Assembly: GCF_030123505.1 (NCBI RefSeq)
Contig: NZ_CP126115.1
Span: 5,284,001 to 5,348,000 of the forward strand
Direction: 5' to 3'
DNA: 64,000 nucleotides
Source: Neobacillus sp. YX16
Lineage (GTDB): Bacteria > Bacillota > Bacilli > Bacillales > Cytobacillaceae
Shown here: piece after piece, positions 32,776-42,491 of the stretch
How the letters are laid out: each line of letters opens with the position of its first letter
Position numbering within the stretch: the first letter of the stretch is position 1
Made by a program: the position numbers and the translations under genes
Notes under the pieces: model-generated
Told to the model about the DNA's origin: nothing
Database searches by the model: none
What the model saw: only the letters and a program-made list of their open reading frames with translations

Positions 32776-35700
32776 TTATTTGTTTTTTCCTTTATTTGGA
32801 TCAACTGTAAAGGTCATTTCTGTTTCCGCTTCGTGATAGAATGCGGAGAAACCATTGTTGAATTGGTCTTTCGCTAGAACAATTACTTTGTAGGTTCCAG
32901 GCATTTTAGGTGTCCATGATACAGTGCTGTTTACTCCATAATCTTGTAGTAGGGTAATGTCTCCCTTTGCATCTTGGAGTAAGAAACGATATACTGCATT
33001 TCTGCTTCCTTCTGAGGCAGCAGTGAATTGATGTACATTCCTAAAGGCATGGTTACCATTTACAACGTAGGATACGCTGACTTTTGTCACTACTTCATCT
33101 GTAACCTTCACTTGAGCCTGTAAGCTTTCGTTGCCGGAAACGTCTGTTGCAGTCACTATAATCACTGCACCAGCTAATTGCTTTGAAATCTCAATTTTGA
33201 AGTCGCCTTCTGCATTGGCTTTAGTATTGCCAATTTCTTCATCATCAACTTTTGCTGTTACAATTGAGCCTGGTTCTGCTTCTCCACTAATAAATAGGTC
33301 ATTATCGTTAACCCCATTTACAACAGGGACTCCTGGTGCAGTAACGTCAATAACAGTTACTTCAGCCGCTTCACTAACATTTCCTGCAGCATCTGATGCA
33401 GTAACAAGAATCTTCGCACCTGCTTTTTGCAAGGCTATTTCAATTGTAAAATTGCCTTCTGCATTTGTAGTAGTTGAGCCAATTTCTTGACCATCAACTT
33501 TCGCAGTTACCGTAGCATTTGCTTCTGCTGTTCCGCTAATCACTGTGTCTTTGTCTTTTACCGTATTTAAAACTGGGACTTCTGGTTTACTAGTATCCGT
33601 ACCAACTAATTCTTTCGTATCTCTTACACGAATACGTGTACCATCAGCAAAAGTACCAGAAAGACCGACTGCTTCAAGTGTATCGCCAACTTTAAGAACA
33701 GGGACTGGACCGCTTTGGTTGACAATATAACCATCTGTGAAGACTAAAATGTCGCCAGATCCATCATTGATTACATAAGAATTAGCGTCAAAAATGGATA
33801 CCACTTTACCTTTTACCTTAACAAGCAGACCTTGGTTGTCATCGGATGTTGCTTCACCTGTAGGTACTAATTTAGGCTGTAAAGGTTCACCTGTACCAAT
33901 TTTTATAACATCCTGATTAAAGCTAGTAAACTCAATTTCTTTGTTTCCATCAAAAGTAATAATGTGTCCATAGATTCGAACTTTATCACCTGGTTTAATG
34001 CTATCTGCCGGCACCTCTTGGAATGCCATGATTCCTCCAGATTCATCTTGTACATAGAATGCATCGAAGAATACGCCGGCACCTGTCGTTACCGTTCCTT
34101 CAATAACAGTTTGAGAATCTTCTGCTAACTCACGTGCATCGCCAATTTTCGTTACTTGTGTTCCGCGTCCTGCCAGCCAGTTAATGGCATTTAGAGAGAA
34201 CTCGTCATTTCCTTTTGGCTCGTATGATTCATCAATTTGCTTATCATTGAAAATGTTCATACCAGAAATGATAATACGTCCATTTTCTCCAATTTCTTCT
34301 GATGCAATTAATGGAATTGCTGAACCGCCAGAAGCATCAGATACAGCGTCATACGTGTAGCCGCTCTTAATATTACCTTGATAAGTAGTTTCATTTCCTT
34401 TTGCTAAAATCGTTACCTTACCGCCGTCTGTTAACGGTTGGTTATTAGCTGCCGATAAACTTGTTCCACTATAGTAATCTAAGAATGATACGCGGTCTGT
34501 AATATAATTAGATACTAAGCCTGGGGATACACGGACAGCAAATGGGCTTACCTTTGGATCACTCCAGAAGTTACCTTCCTTACTATCATCAAATACTCCA
34601 TCATTACCCATTCGAATCGCTGAACCAATTTCCCCTAATAAAGAGTTATTGATTGTAGGGTCCGTGCTATTATTGCTCTTACCTGCAAACAAGACGGAGC
34701 CGCCATTTTTTACAAACTTGGCAATGGCTGCACTTTCCTCTGCTGTAAACGCCGTACGATTGTGTGTAATGACTAAAACTTTTACAGTGCTTAATACTGC
34801 ATCTGTAATGGTTTCTTTGTTTTCAACAACCGTATACCCTTCTTTTTGTAAAATAATGGTAAAGGCTTTAAGGTTGTCTTTATACGTTCCACCATCTGAA
34901 CTTGTGTTTTCATTGTTGTGTTTCGCGTCAATCATTACTTTTATTCCCAGTGGCTCTTTTACATTAACATCCAGGGTAAATTGGTGATTCCCATAATCAG
35001 ATGAAGCCACAGCGATTAATTTGTGATCGCCTTTTATTGTGTTGTTCCACGTAAAGCTTGCAATTCCAACGCCCTTCGATACGATAGATGAAAGAGTTTG
35101 CGTCCCAATAAGGTTCGCATCTTTTACCTCATCGTAGTAAAGGTCAACTTTTACATTTTGTACATCCTGTGTACCATTATTGCTTACACTTGCTTTTAAA
35201 GTAGCCGGATTGCCTTCAAAAATGACTTCGCCTTCAACGTCGATTCCGTTAACACGAACGTCAACTGCTTCTTCTTTTGACCAGATTGGAGCAGAATACA
35301 TTCTTTCACCATCCGCTTGTGTTACACGAACTACAAACCATTGCTGTCCGCCAGCCACATTGTATGATGGTTCCCATGTGAAATCTTTGGTCATTGGAGA
35401 ATACGAATCAACAACCACGCCACCATTAGTGATTAATTCTACTTTTTCAACTCTATCATCTGATTTATAATCAGCTGCTAAGTAGTCATACTCACTCATA
35501 GAGCGATTTTCAGCAACTAAGTCGCTTCCTGAAATCTTGAAATTCAAGTTCTTGCTATCAACGGTAGATCCCATATAATAACCATTTGCTAGTACATCTA
35601 GCGTAAAGTTTGGATCTTCTACCATGTACACACGCATATTACGCATTGAGTGTAATAGAGATGCTTGTGAAAGATCGTCAGCTACGATTACTGTACGAGC

Positions 35701-38700
35701 TCTTGTTTGTCCCCATGTTCCTTCATGGTTATCTTCACCATAAGTTGGAGCTACGTGCCAGCCTAAGTCTAGTACAGAGAAGAACTTCTTCTCAGCATTT
35801 GCATAAGCATAGTGTCCTGAACCATTACCAACCTCAAGCATGGTGAAAAGCTTGTCCACTTCTTTGTTATAAGGTTTGAAGTTGTTGAAAGCAGCATTTG
35901 ACATATCAGGGTGGTTAAATTGTCCGACGATATCATCGTAAGTCATAACCCATGCATAGTATTGGTTTAGATCTTGGTATTGCTTGCCATTAATATTACG
36001 ATCGATAAAATTCTCTGATCCAAAGATATTTGAATGTCCCCATGTTGTTGAAGTCATTTCAAATGCTGGGAAAACTACATATTCACCATTTTTAGTGTTC
36101 TGATCAGCTAGATCCTTCGTTAACTGCCAATCTGATCCACCTGTACGTTCTTGCATGCCATCACGAACAACCGTGTCCTGACCAAGTAAAGTTGGATCGA
36201 TATCGTGTGAGTGGTCAGAAAAAGCAAACCAGTCATAACCGTATTTTTTACCAGCAGCAACCGCTGCTTCTGGACTACCAGCACCATCATGTGAAATATT
36301 CGTATGGTTGTGAGTGGTTCCACGGAAATGCTGACCGCCATTAAAACGAGGAACGGATTCAAACGTCCATTCTTTCGTACCTTTATTACCTTTAGAGTCA
36401 GTTGCCTCTACTTTTACAGTATGAACACCGTTTTCAAGGTCTTGCTCAGGTGTGAATTTCACCTGCTTTTTGCTGATTGTTGCATTTGTTACTTCATTTC
36501 CATCGAACCAAACCTTTACAGTTGTTGTGTCTACTTCACTAGGATCTTCCATCACAACTGAAATTTCTGGTCGAGGGCTTTCAACTCTTGTACCATTAGC
36601 AGGAGTTTCGCTAAGGAATTCTGGTGCAAATATGTCTGCAATCAAGTTTACTTGGTGCGGCGCATTAGCTGTTCCAGAAGTTTGCGTCTTGTCTCCTGAT
36701 TTTGCCTCAATATAGTATTCAAAAGCATTCGCAGGTACATTAGCTGCATTAAGAGTAGCAGTATAACGTCCTTCTGTTGTTGAAGTCATCGGAAGTGCCG
36801 TAAATTCGGTTTCATCTTTTGCACGGTAGTAAGCTGTAACAGACTCAGCACCGCTTGCGATCGCTACAAACTCAATGTTTGTATCTTCGAATACTTCTGT
36901 TAATGGAGTGTGGCTCAAGTTTAACATTGCCGTGATATCTTTGACGTCACGCGGGAATACTTGATAACCATTAACGTGAGTTGCATTTGTTGTGTATTGA
37001 CCAACAATACCAGTAATCGAATAGTTATTACCAACCACAAGATTGGTATCTGGCTTAATTTCTGTACCGCCCATTACCCTGATTGTAGTTGATTTATTAT
37101 TTTCATCAATCAAAGTTACATTGTAATTGGCGCCGGTAGCTGCAACAGCAGATACTTTACCACTTACTTTTACTAGGCTTCCTTCAAGAGGCTCAGCCAC
37201 TGTAAACGTATTTAAATCAAGAATCGTAATATCTTTGACAGCAGGAATTGGATTTCCTTCGCTAACTTTAACAATAGCTGTAGGTTCAAACTCGGTTAGA
37301 CCATTATAAACAATGACTTTCCCTGTCACTTTTAACTTGTCGCCGCGTTGAATGCTAAGTCCTGAATCAAAGCTTCCAAATACGTTGATACCGCCAGTTC
37401 CGTCTTGGATATAGTAGTTATTTTTCTGAGTTCCAAGAACACCATTTTGAACGGTTACGACACCTTCAATCGTATAAAAATTGTTTAGGTTGAGCAAAAT
37501 CCCTTTAGAGTCAGTTGCTTTTACATCATTTATTGGCGAAACAACATCTAATACAGCTTTTTCAATTGGAACAGGCAAACTTTCTAACATAGTTCCTTTA
37601 TCGCTAGTTGTCTTCTGTGTAACATAAACTGTATTAGGTGCATTGTTAATCGTAATGTTGAAATCTCCTGAAGTACCTGCTTTTACTTCGGTTGTAGTTA
37701 ATTTTTGAGTTGCAGCTTCATCAGCATAGACATTGATGATGGCTTCCTTAACCGCTGCACCAGCGCCGCCGATTAAAGTCCCTTTCCCTGCGTTAACCAT
37801 ATAGCTTAACTTATCAAAAATAACATTTGCACTCGGAGCCGCTTTATTAATTTGAATAGCAGCACTTTCGTCAAGATCGGTTTGTGTAGCAGAAATATAA
37901 ACCGCTGTCAACACTTTTTCAGACGTGAAGCTGATTTCAAAGGAACCATCTTCTTCTGCTGTTACTGTTGAAAGAGGAGTTCCCTTGGTTGCGCTTTCAT
38001 ACACATTAATAGTCGAATTCCCTTCAACTGCTTCAGGTCCTCCGGTTACCTTAATGGAAGTACCTTCTTGTAAAAATTGAATATTAAAACCTTTTGGCTG
38101 TAAACTAATTTGTGGAACCATTGGTTCTTCAGGAGTGCTTGCAGTATTTTTTGGCACTGGTGTTACTGCAACAAAGTCCGTTTTGTTGTCATTGGAATCC
38201 CAAGCATTTCCTTTACCTGGTGCAGGTTCTGTGTTGGCGTATGGTCTACGTTGGACACTCTTTGAAGCAGAAGGTGCTGGAGTTGGACCAGTTCCCTCAA
38301 ATGCGCTAGCAGTAGAACCAAAACCTACATAATCTACATCTATAGATTCATTATTTACTAATTTTATTTTTCCTGCACCAGCAGCCATTGCGGTTGAACC
38401 AGTTGCATCTGGTGTAGGAAGATCTGGTCCTCCAGAAGTTCCACCTGCTTGTGAAATTAAATAAAATCCATAAGCTGGAATCTTACCAGACAGTGGTGTT
38501 CCAGTCCAAGTTGAACCAGCTGCAGAGGCATACTCAACCTTCCAGCCATCTAATGAAATGTCTTGGTCAGTTGGGTTATATAACTCAATAAAGTCCTTAT
38601 TAAAAGGTGCTCCACCATTACCCCCACCGCCATAAACTTGAGAGATTACTACATGATTTGCCTGTTCGGCATAGGCTTTCCCCATTAAGCCGCTAGGTAA

Positions 38701-38778
38701 AAAGGTGCTAACTAATAAGAGAAACGCCATGAATGTGCTTATCCAGCGTTTTAAAACTTTCCCCTTGCTATAACTCAT
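32776..38778 (-). CDS. Very large secreted multidomain PHP/CehA-McbA-type metallohydrolase
   Basis: 2000 residues with signal peptide (cut near AYAEQA). Visible order: lamin-tail domain (~40-205, VVISQVYGGGGNGG, FIELYNPTDQDISLDGW); Ig-like segments; OB-fold (~413-510, YYIQDGTGGINVFG); Ig-like segments; PHP metallophosphoesterase core (~822-1010: FRGTTHNHTNISHDG, FSDHSHD, GHSNIFG, DNHEG); CARDB-like domain (~1160-1260); a DUF4350/amidotransferase-like domain (~1280-1400, MIDAKHNNEN); a second OB-fold region (~1550-1730); two Ig-like repeats (~1735-1900); and a C-terminal beta domain. Lamin-tail, OB and phosphoesterase modules together suggest an extracellular nuclease or phosphodiesterase, possibly scavenging phosphate like the nucleotidase at 3725. 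There is no LPXTG, SLH or CWB2 anchor. GGTGG precedes the ATG. Confidence 0.85.
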   Translation of the reverse strand: MSYSKGKVLKRWISTFMAFLLLVSTFLPSGLMGKAYAEQANHVVISQVYGGGGNGGAPFNKDFIELYNPTDQDISLDGWKVEYASAAGSTWTGTPLSGKIPAYGFYLISQAGGTSGGPDLPTPDATGSTAMAAGAGKIKLVNNESIDVDYVGFGSTASAFEGTGPTPAPSASKSVQRRPYANTEPAPGKGNAWDSNDNKTDFVAVTPVPKNTASTPEEPMVPQISLQPKGFNIQFLQEGTSIKVTGGPEAVEGNSTINVYESATKGTPLSTVTAEEDGSFEISFTSEKVLTAVYISATQTDLDESAAIQINKAAPSANVIFDKLSYMVNAGKGTLIGGAGAAVKEAIINVYADEAATQKLTTTEVKAGTSGDFNITINNAPNTVYVTQKTTSDKGTMLESLPVPIEKAVLDVVSPINDVKATDSKGILLNLNNFYTIEGVVTVQNGVLGTQKNNYYIQDGTGGINVFGSFDSGLSIQRGDKLKVTGKVIVYNGLTEFEPTAIVKVSEGNPIPAVKDITILDLNTFTVAEPLEGSLVKVSGKVSAVAATGANYNVTLIDENNKSTTIRVMGGTEIKPDTNLVVGNNYSITGIVGQYTTNATHVNGYQVFPRDVKDITAMLNLSHTPLTEVFEDTNIEFVAIASGAESVTAYYRAKDETEFTALPMTSTTEGRYTATLNAANVPANAFEYYIEAKSGDKTQTSGTANAPHQVNLIADIFAPEFLSETPANGTRVESPRPEISVVMEDPSEVDTTTVKVWFDGNEVTNATISKKQVKFTPEQDLENGVHTVKVEATDSKGNKGTKEWTFESVPRFNGGQHFRGTTHNHTNISHDGAGSPEAAVAAGKKYGYDWFAFSDHSHDIDPTLLGQDTVVRDGMQERTGGSDWQLTKDLADQNTKNGEYVVFPAFEMTSTTWGHSNIFGSENFIDRNINGKQYQDLNQYYAWVMTYDDIVGQFNHPDMSNAAFNNFKPYNKEVDKLFTMLEVGNGSGHYAYANAEKKFFSVLDLGWHVAPTYGEDNHEGTWGQTRARTVIVADDLSQASLLHSMRNMRVYMVEDPNFTLDVLANGYYMGSTVDSKNLNFKISGSDLVAENRSMSEYDYLAADYKSDDRVEKVELITNGGVVVDSYSPMTKDFTWEPSYNVAGGQQWFVVRVTQADGERMYSAPIWSKEEAVDVRVNGIDVEGEVIFEGNPATLKASVSNNGTQDVQNVKVDLYYDEVKDANLIGTQTLSSIVSKGVGIASFTWNNTIKGDHKLIAVASSDYGNHQFTLDVNVKEPLGIKVMIDAKHNNENTSSDGGTYKDNLKAFTIILQKEGYTVVENKETITDAVLSTVKVLVITHNRTAFTAEESAAIAKFVKNGGSVLFAGKSNNSTDPTINNSLLGEIGSAIRMGNDGVFDDSKEGNFWSDPKVSPFAVRVSPGLVSNYITDRVSFLDYYSGTSLSAANNQPLTDGGKVTILAKGNETTYQGNIKSGYTYDAVSDASGGSAIPLIASEEIGENGRIIISGMNIFNDKQIDESYEPKGNDEFSLNAINWLAGRGTQVTKIGDARELAEDSQTVIEGTVTTGAGVFFDAFYVQDESGGIMAFQEVPADSIKPGDKVRIYGHIITFDGNKEIEFTSFNQDVIKIGTGEPLQPKLVPTGEATSDDNQGLLVKVKGKVVSIFDANSYVINDGSGDILVFTDGYIVNQSGPVPVLKVGDTLEAVGLSGTFADGTRIRVRDTKELVGTDTSKPEVPVLNTVKDKDTVISGTAEANATVTAKVDGQEIGSTTTNAEGNFTIEIALQKAGAKILVTASDAAGNVSEAAEVTVIDVTAPGVPVVNGVNDNDLFISGEAEPGSIVTAKVDDEEIGNTKANAEGDFKIEISKQLAGAVIIVTATDVSGNESLQAQVKVTDEVVTKVSVSYVVNGNHAFRNVHQFTAASEGSRNAVYRFLLQDAKGDITLLQDYGVNSTVSWTPKMPGTYKVIVLAKDQFNNGFSAFYHEAETEMTFTVDPNKGKNK

Positions 38779-39031
38779 CTCTGTACCACCCTTTTGTCAA
38801 TTTTGCTTTCTATTTCTACTTTTAGAAAAAAAGTCCCCTCTCTCTCCATAATATGTAGCTCTATTATTCTACAAAATTTTTACTAATATAGGAATAACCA
38901 AAATCATGGAATTATACTGATAATTTCCGACTTATGTATACAAAATCAGGAGAAATGTGATTATATATAGGAGGATTTCTTTTTATACGTTTAAAATTAT
39001 TTTATAATAATATTCCTAGGGAGGTTGAAAG

Positions 39032-40252
39032 GTGATTTCTTTTTTCTACCAAAGTAGACAAATTTTGAAATTTCATTTTAAATCAAATAGATTACTTAAT
39101 TATCTTGCTATTTTAGCTATGATGGGTATGTTATTCCCCTCTTTAGCACATGCCCATGCCTATAGCGCAAGTTATACAAATATAAAAATGAATCCTGATA
39201 AAACCGAGTTTGTTTTTGCTATTGATACCCTGTCAATTATCGAATTAATAGAGGATATTGATAAAAATAAAAACAATGAACTCGAGAAGTCGGAAATGAA
39301 AGAGAAAAACCATGATTTAGAGGAACTCGTTCACCACCATCTAACTCTAGATTTAAACAATCAGCAGCAAGAACCTATCTTGGAAAAAATGGTCTTGGAA
39401 AAAAAGGAAGATAAGATTTTTTTAACCTACTATTTAACTTTTCCTGCTTTCACTGCCGGGGACACCCTTAGCTTTAATGATGGACTGTATGTAAATGACC
39501 CTGCTACCAATTACGTTAACTTAATTTCCTTTGAGTTTGCTGGTACGACGGGCCAAGCAATTTTACAAGGAAAAGAGCGGACTTGGACGATTCTTTTGGC
39601 TGAAGCTCAAGAAGAGCAATCCCAAGATGGACAAACCTCACAACCTGATGAAAATCAGACGCAACCTGATTCAACTCAAGAGGTTGACCCTAATGTAGAG
39701 GCCTCCACTTCATCTTGGTTCTCCTTTTTAAAGCTCGGAATGCTCCATATCTTGACGGGTTACGATCATCTATTATTTCTATTAGCCTTACTTCTTAGAA
39801 AGCAGACGTTCAAGCAATATGCAGCGATTATTACGTCCTTTACGATTGCCCATAGTATTACGATAAGTCTCGCTGTTTTAGGCGTGATTACATTCCCGTC
39901 TCGCTTCGTTGAGTCTGTAATTGCTTTTAGCATCGTGTATGTGGCGCTCGAAAATATTTTCAGAAAAGAAATCCGGCACCGCTGGGGCCTAACCTTCCTA
40001 TTTGGTTTAATCCATGGTCTTGGATTTGCAAATATCTTAAAAGAAATGAACATCCCAAAAGCTGACTTAGCTCTTGCTTTAGTGAATTTCAATATTGGGA
40101 TTGAGGTTGTTCAGTTAGCATTGGTATTACTTGTTCTTCCACTACTAACCTATATGTTCAGGCTCAAATCATCAGGATTGATTATTAAAGCAGGGTCAAT
40201 TATAGTAGCCGCATTAGGGGCCTTCTGGCTCATAGAAAGAATTTTCTCCTAA
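39032..40252 (+). CDS. HupE/UreJ family membrane protein with EF-hand-like loop
   Basis: 406 residues. A signal sequence or TM (~20-42, ending HAHAYSASY) is followed by an extracellular domain with an EF-hand-like calcium loop DIDKNKNNELEKSE (~76-89), a Gln/Asp-rich linker, and a C-terminal HupE/UreJ_2 membrane domain with about seven helices. The metal-type motifs there are ILTGYDHLLFLLALL, FTIAHSITIS and GLIHGLGFA. HupE/UreJ proteins move nickel or cobalt, or insert them, while the related HupE/UreJ_2 group is uncharacterised. GTG at 39032 has TAGGGAGG 7 nt upstream. The divergent 253-bp gap to the PHP gene carries both promoters and no other feature I can name. Confidence 0.85.
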   Translation: MISFFYQSRQILKFHFKSNRLLNYLAILAMMGMLFPSLAHAHAYSASYTNIKMNPDKTEFVFAIDTLSIIELIEDIDKNKNNELEKSEMKEKNHDLEELVHHHLTLDLNNQQQEPILEKMVLEKKEDKIFLTYYLTFPAFTAGDTLSFNDGLYVNDPATNYVNLISFEFAGTTGQAILQGKERTWTILLAEAQEEQSQDGQTSQPDENQTQPDSTQEVDPNVEASTSSWFSFLKLGMLHILTGYDHLLFLLALLLRKQTFKQYAAIITSFTIAHSITISLAVLGVITFPSRFVESVIAFSIVYVALENIFRKEIRHRWGLTFLFGLIHGLGFANILKEMNIPKADLALALVNFNIGIEVVQLALVLLVLPLLTYMFRLKSSGLIIKAGSIIVAALGAFWLIERIFS

Positions 40253-40261
40253 ATAAACACC

Positions 40262-40290
40262 AAGGATTACCATATGGTAGTCCTTTTCCC
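40262..40290 (+). terminator. Intrinsic terminator after the HupE/UreJ gene
   Basis: AAGGATTACCAT/ATGGTAGTCCTT with no spacer beyond the central AT, then TTTT. The perfect palindrome is interrupted by one mismatch. Confidence 0.78.
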
Positions 40291-40352
40291 TTTATTGAAA
40301 ATTTTATGCACTTGCTCTACCCTGAAAGCTGTCATATCATGATATAAAATAT

Positions 40353-40381
40353 ACAATGATGTATATATGGTGACAGGCACC
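40353..40381 (+). repeat. REP-like element 7 (type C)
   Basis: ATACAATGATGTATATATGG then TGACAGGCACC. It matches the flank of element 8 at 42437 in 29 of 31 positions, so a near-direct repeat brackets the molybdoenzyme gene. An ATATCATGATAT palindrome lies just before it. Confidence 0.85.
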
Positions 40382-40410
40382 GCGAAAGTGGCACTGAAAG
40401 GGGTTTACCT

Positions 40411-42453
40411 ATGATGGAACAAAATGGGGTTATTAAGTCTGTTTGCCCATTAGATTGCCCAGACCAATGTGGTTTGCTTTTACATAAAGCAGAGGGAAGG
40501 GTTGTAAAGGTGGAGGGTGATCCGGAGCATCCGGTGACGAAGGGGAATATTTGCAATAAGGTTCGGAATATGACTAGCAGGATATATGATGATAACCGCC
40601 TAAAATATCCGATGAAGCGGGTTGGAGCAAAGGGCGAAGGAAGATTCGAACGAATCAGTTGGGATGAAGCCATTGAGACCATCACTTCTCGATGGAAAAA
40701 ACTTATCGAAACAGAGGGCCCAGAAAGTATCTTGCCTTATAGTTTTTATGGGAATATGGGGCTGTTGAATGCAGAGGGAATGGATCGTCGTTTCTTTCAC
40801 CGCTTGGGAGCATCCCAGCTTGACCGAAGTATTTGTTCTTCTGCAGGTTCTGCTGGCTACAGATATACGATGGGTGGCAGTTTCGGAGTTGACCCAGAAG
40901 ATACGATTCATTCCAAGCTCATCATTTTTTGGGGGATTAACGCAGCTAGTACCAACATGCACCAGGTAGCACTCGCACAAAAAGCCCGCAAACAAAACGG
41001 CGCAAAAATTGTCGTCATTGACGTTCATAAAAATCAAACTGGTAGATTAGCGGATTGGTTTATTCCTATTTTACCAGGGACTGATAGTGCGCTTGCTCTG
41101 GGAATCATGCATATTTTATTTGCTGAAAATTTGGTCGACTCCTCCTTCTTACAGGAATATACCGTTGGCTATGAAGAGCTGCGCGAGCATGTTATTCAAT
41201 ATGACCCCACAACTGTATCAGGAATAACAGGAGTTCCTGTTGAGGATATTTACAAGCTTGCTAGAATGTATGGAAATACCACACCGGCCTTTATACGTAT
41301 TGGTAACGGACCACAGCATCATGATAATGGCGGTATGTTTGTCCGCACCGTTTCATGTCTTCCAGCCTTAACAGGTCAATGGCTTATCAAAGGTGGAGGG
41401 GCAATAAAGGGGAATTCAGGGTATTTAGCGGTTAACGCCGTAAAATTGCAGCGTCCTCGGCTATTAAAGAACAAAAAGACGAGGGTAATTAACATGAATC
41501 AGCTTGGAGATGCTCTGCTCGATATAGACCCTCCTGTAAAATCACTATATGTTTATAGCAGTAACCCTGCAGTAGTGGCTCCAGAAGGAGTTAAAGTTCG
41601 GAAAGGTCTTGAGCGTGAGGATTTATTCATTGTTGTCCATGATTTATTTTTAACCGAGACCGCCAAATATGCCGATATTGTATTGCCGGCAACATCTTCC
41701 TTTGAGAATACAGATGTTTACACCTCTTACTGGCACCATTACATTCAGGTTCAGCAGCCAGTCATCGAGGCCTATGAAGAGTCAAAATCCAATGTCGATG
41801 TTTTCCGTTTGCTTGCGAAAGGGATGGGTTTTGAAGAATCAGCATTTGAGGAAACAGAGGAAGAAATGATAGCGGAAGCACTCGATTTTAGGGCTAATCC
41901 CTATTTGGATGGACTAGATTATGAAACTTTGGCAGCAAAGCAATATGTTAAAGCAAAGGTTAAACCATTGTTTCCGGGCAAATTGCGGACACCAAGCGGG
42001 AAAATTGAGCTGTATTCAAAGCGGATGAAAGCAAATGGATATCCTCCACTGCCGACATATATCCCAATCGTAGTAGACGGGGATCATCCATATCACTTTA
42101 TCCCAGCACCCAATCATAATTTCTTAAACTCTACCTTTTCAAATAATCAAAAACACATCAGCCTGGAAAAAGAACCACGATTGCACATGAATCGTAAGGA
42201 TGCCGAGACTTCGGGGATTGTTGACGGGGAGCACGTCCGGGTTTGGAACCAACGCGGAGAATGTATTTTAAAAGTGACAGTAGGCGAAAACGTCCTCCCA
42301 GGAGTGGTCGCCACCCAAGGACTCTGGGCAGATTTAGAAGGAACAAAACAACTCGTCAACACCCTAACACCAGACCGCATCGCCGACATGGGCGGCGGGG
42401 CAACCTTCTTCTCTGGTCGAGTCAGCGTTGAAAAAATATACAGTGATGTATAA
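40411..42453 (+). CDS. Molybdopterin-dependent oxidoreductase (YyaE-like)
   Basis: 680 residues of the DMSO-reductase superfamily. A 4Fe-4S cluster motif C12-x3-C16-x3-C20 ... C48 is present (VCPLDCPDQCGLL, NICNKVRN). The bis-MGD-binding domains are present (FWGINAASTNMH, VVIDVHKNQTGRLAD, LPGTDSALALG, YSSNPAVVAP), and the C-terminal molydopterin dinucleotide-binding domain starts near 560. The Mo-ligand region is ICSSAGSAGYRY, so cysteine or serine. It resembles YyaE, a soluble cytoplasmic enzyme of unknown substrate, with no electron-transfer or anchor subunit next to it. AAAGGGG precedes the ATG. Its last codons (Y-S-D-V) and stop come from a REP-like element that begins at 42437. Confidence 0.9.
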   Translation: MMEQNGVIKSVCPLDCPDQCGLLLHKAEGRVVKVEGDPEHPVTKGNICNKVRNMTSRIYDDNRLKYPMKRVGAKGEGRFERISWDEAIETITSRWKKLIETEGPESILPYSFYGNMGLLNAEGMDRRFFHRLGASQLDRSICSSAGSAGYRYTMGGSFGVDPEDTIHSKLIIFWGINAASTNMHQVALAQKARKQNGAKIVVIDVHKNQTGRLADWFIPILPGTDSALALGIMHILFAENLVDSSFLQEYTVGYEELREHVIQYDPTTVSGITGVPVEDIYKLARMYGNTTPAFIRIGNGPQHHDNGGMFVRTVSCLPALTGQWLIKGGGAIKGNSGYLAVNAVKLQRPRLLKNKKTRVINMNQLGDALLDIDPPVKSLYVYSSNPAVVAPEGVKVRKGLEREDLFIVVHDLFLTETAKYADIVLPATSSFENTDVYTSYWHHYIQVQQPVIEAYEESKSNVDVFRLLAKGMGFEESAFEETEEEMIAEALDFRANPYLDGLDYETLAAKQYVKAKVKPLFPGKLRTPSGKIELYSKRMKANGYPPLPTYIPIVVDGDHPYHFIPAPNHNFLNSTFSNNQKHISLEKEPRLHMNRKDAETSGIVDGEHVRVWNQRGECILKVTVGENVLPGVVATQGLWADLEGTKQLVNTLTPDRIADMGGGATFFSGRVSVEKIYSDV

Positions 42454-42486
42454 ATGGTGACAGGCACCGCCCTTTGGGCGGTGCCT
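42437..42486 (+). repeat. REP-like element 8 (type C), overlaps gene end and forms a terminator
   Basis: ATACAGTGATGTATAAATGG then TGACAGGCACC, followed by GCC, a 5-nt loop and GGCGGTGCC. The GGCACCGCC/GGCGGTGCC hairpin can terminate the molybdoenzyme gene. The first 17 bp lie inside the coding sequence and provide its stop codon. Confidence 0.85.
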
Positions 42487-42491
42487 TCTTA

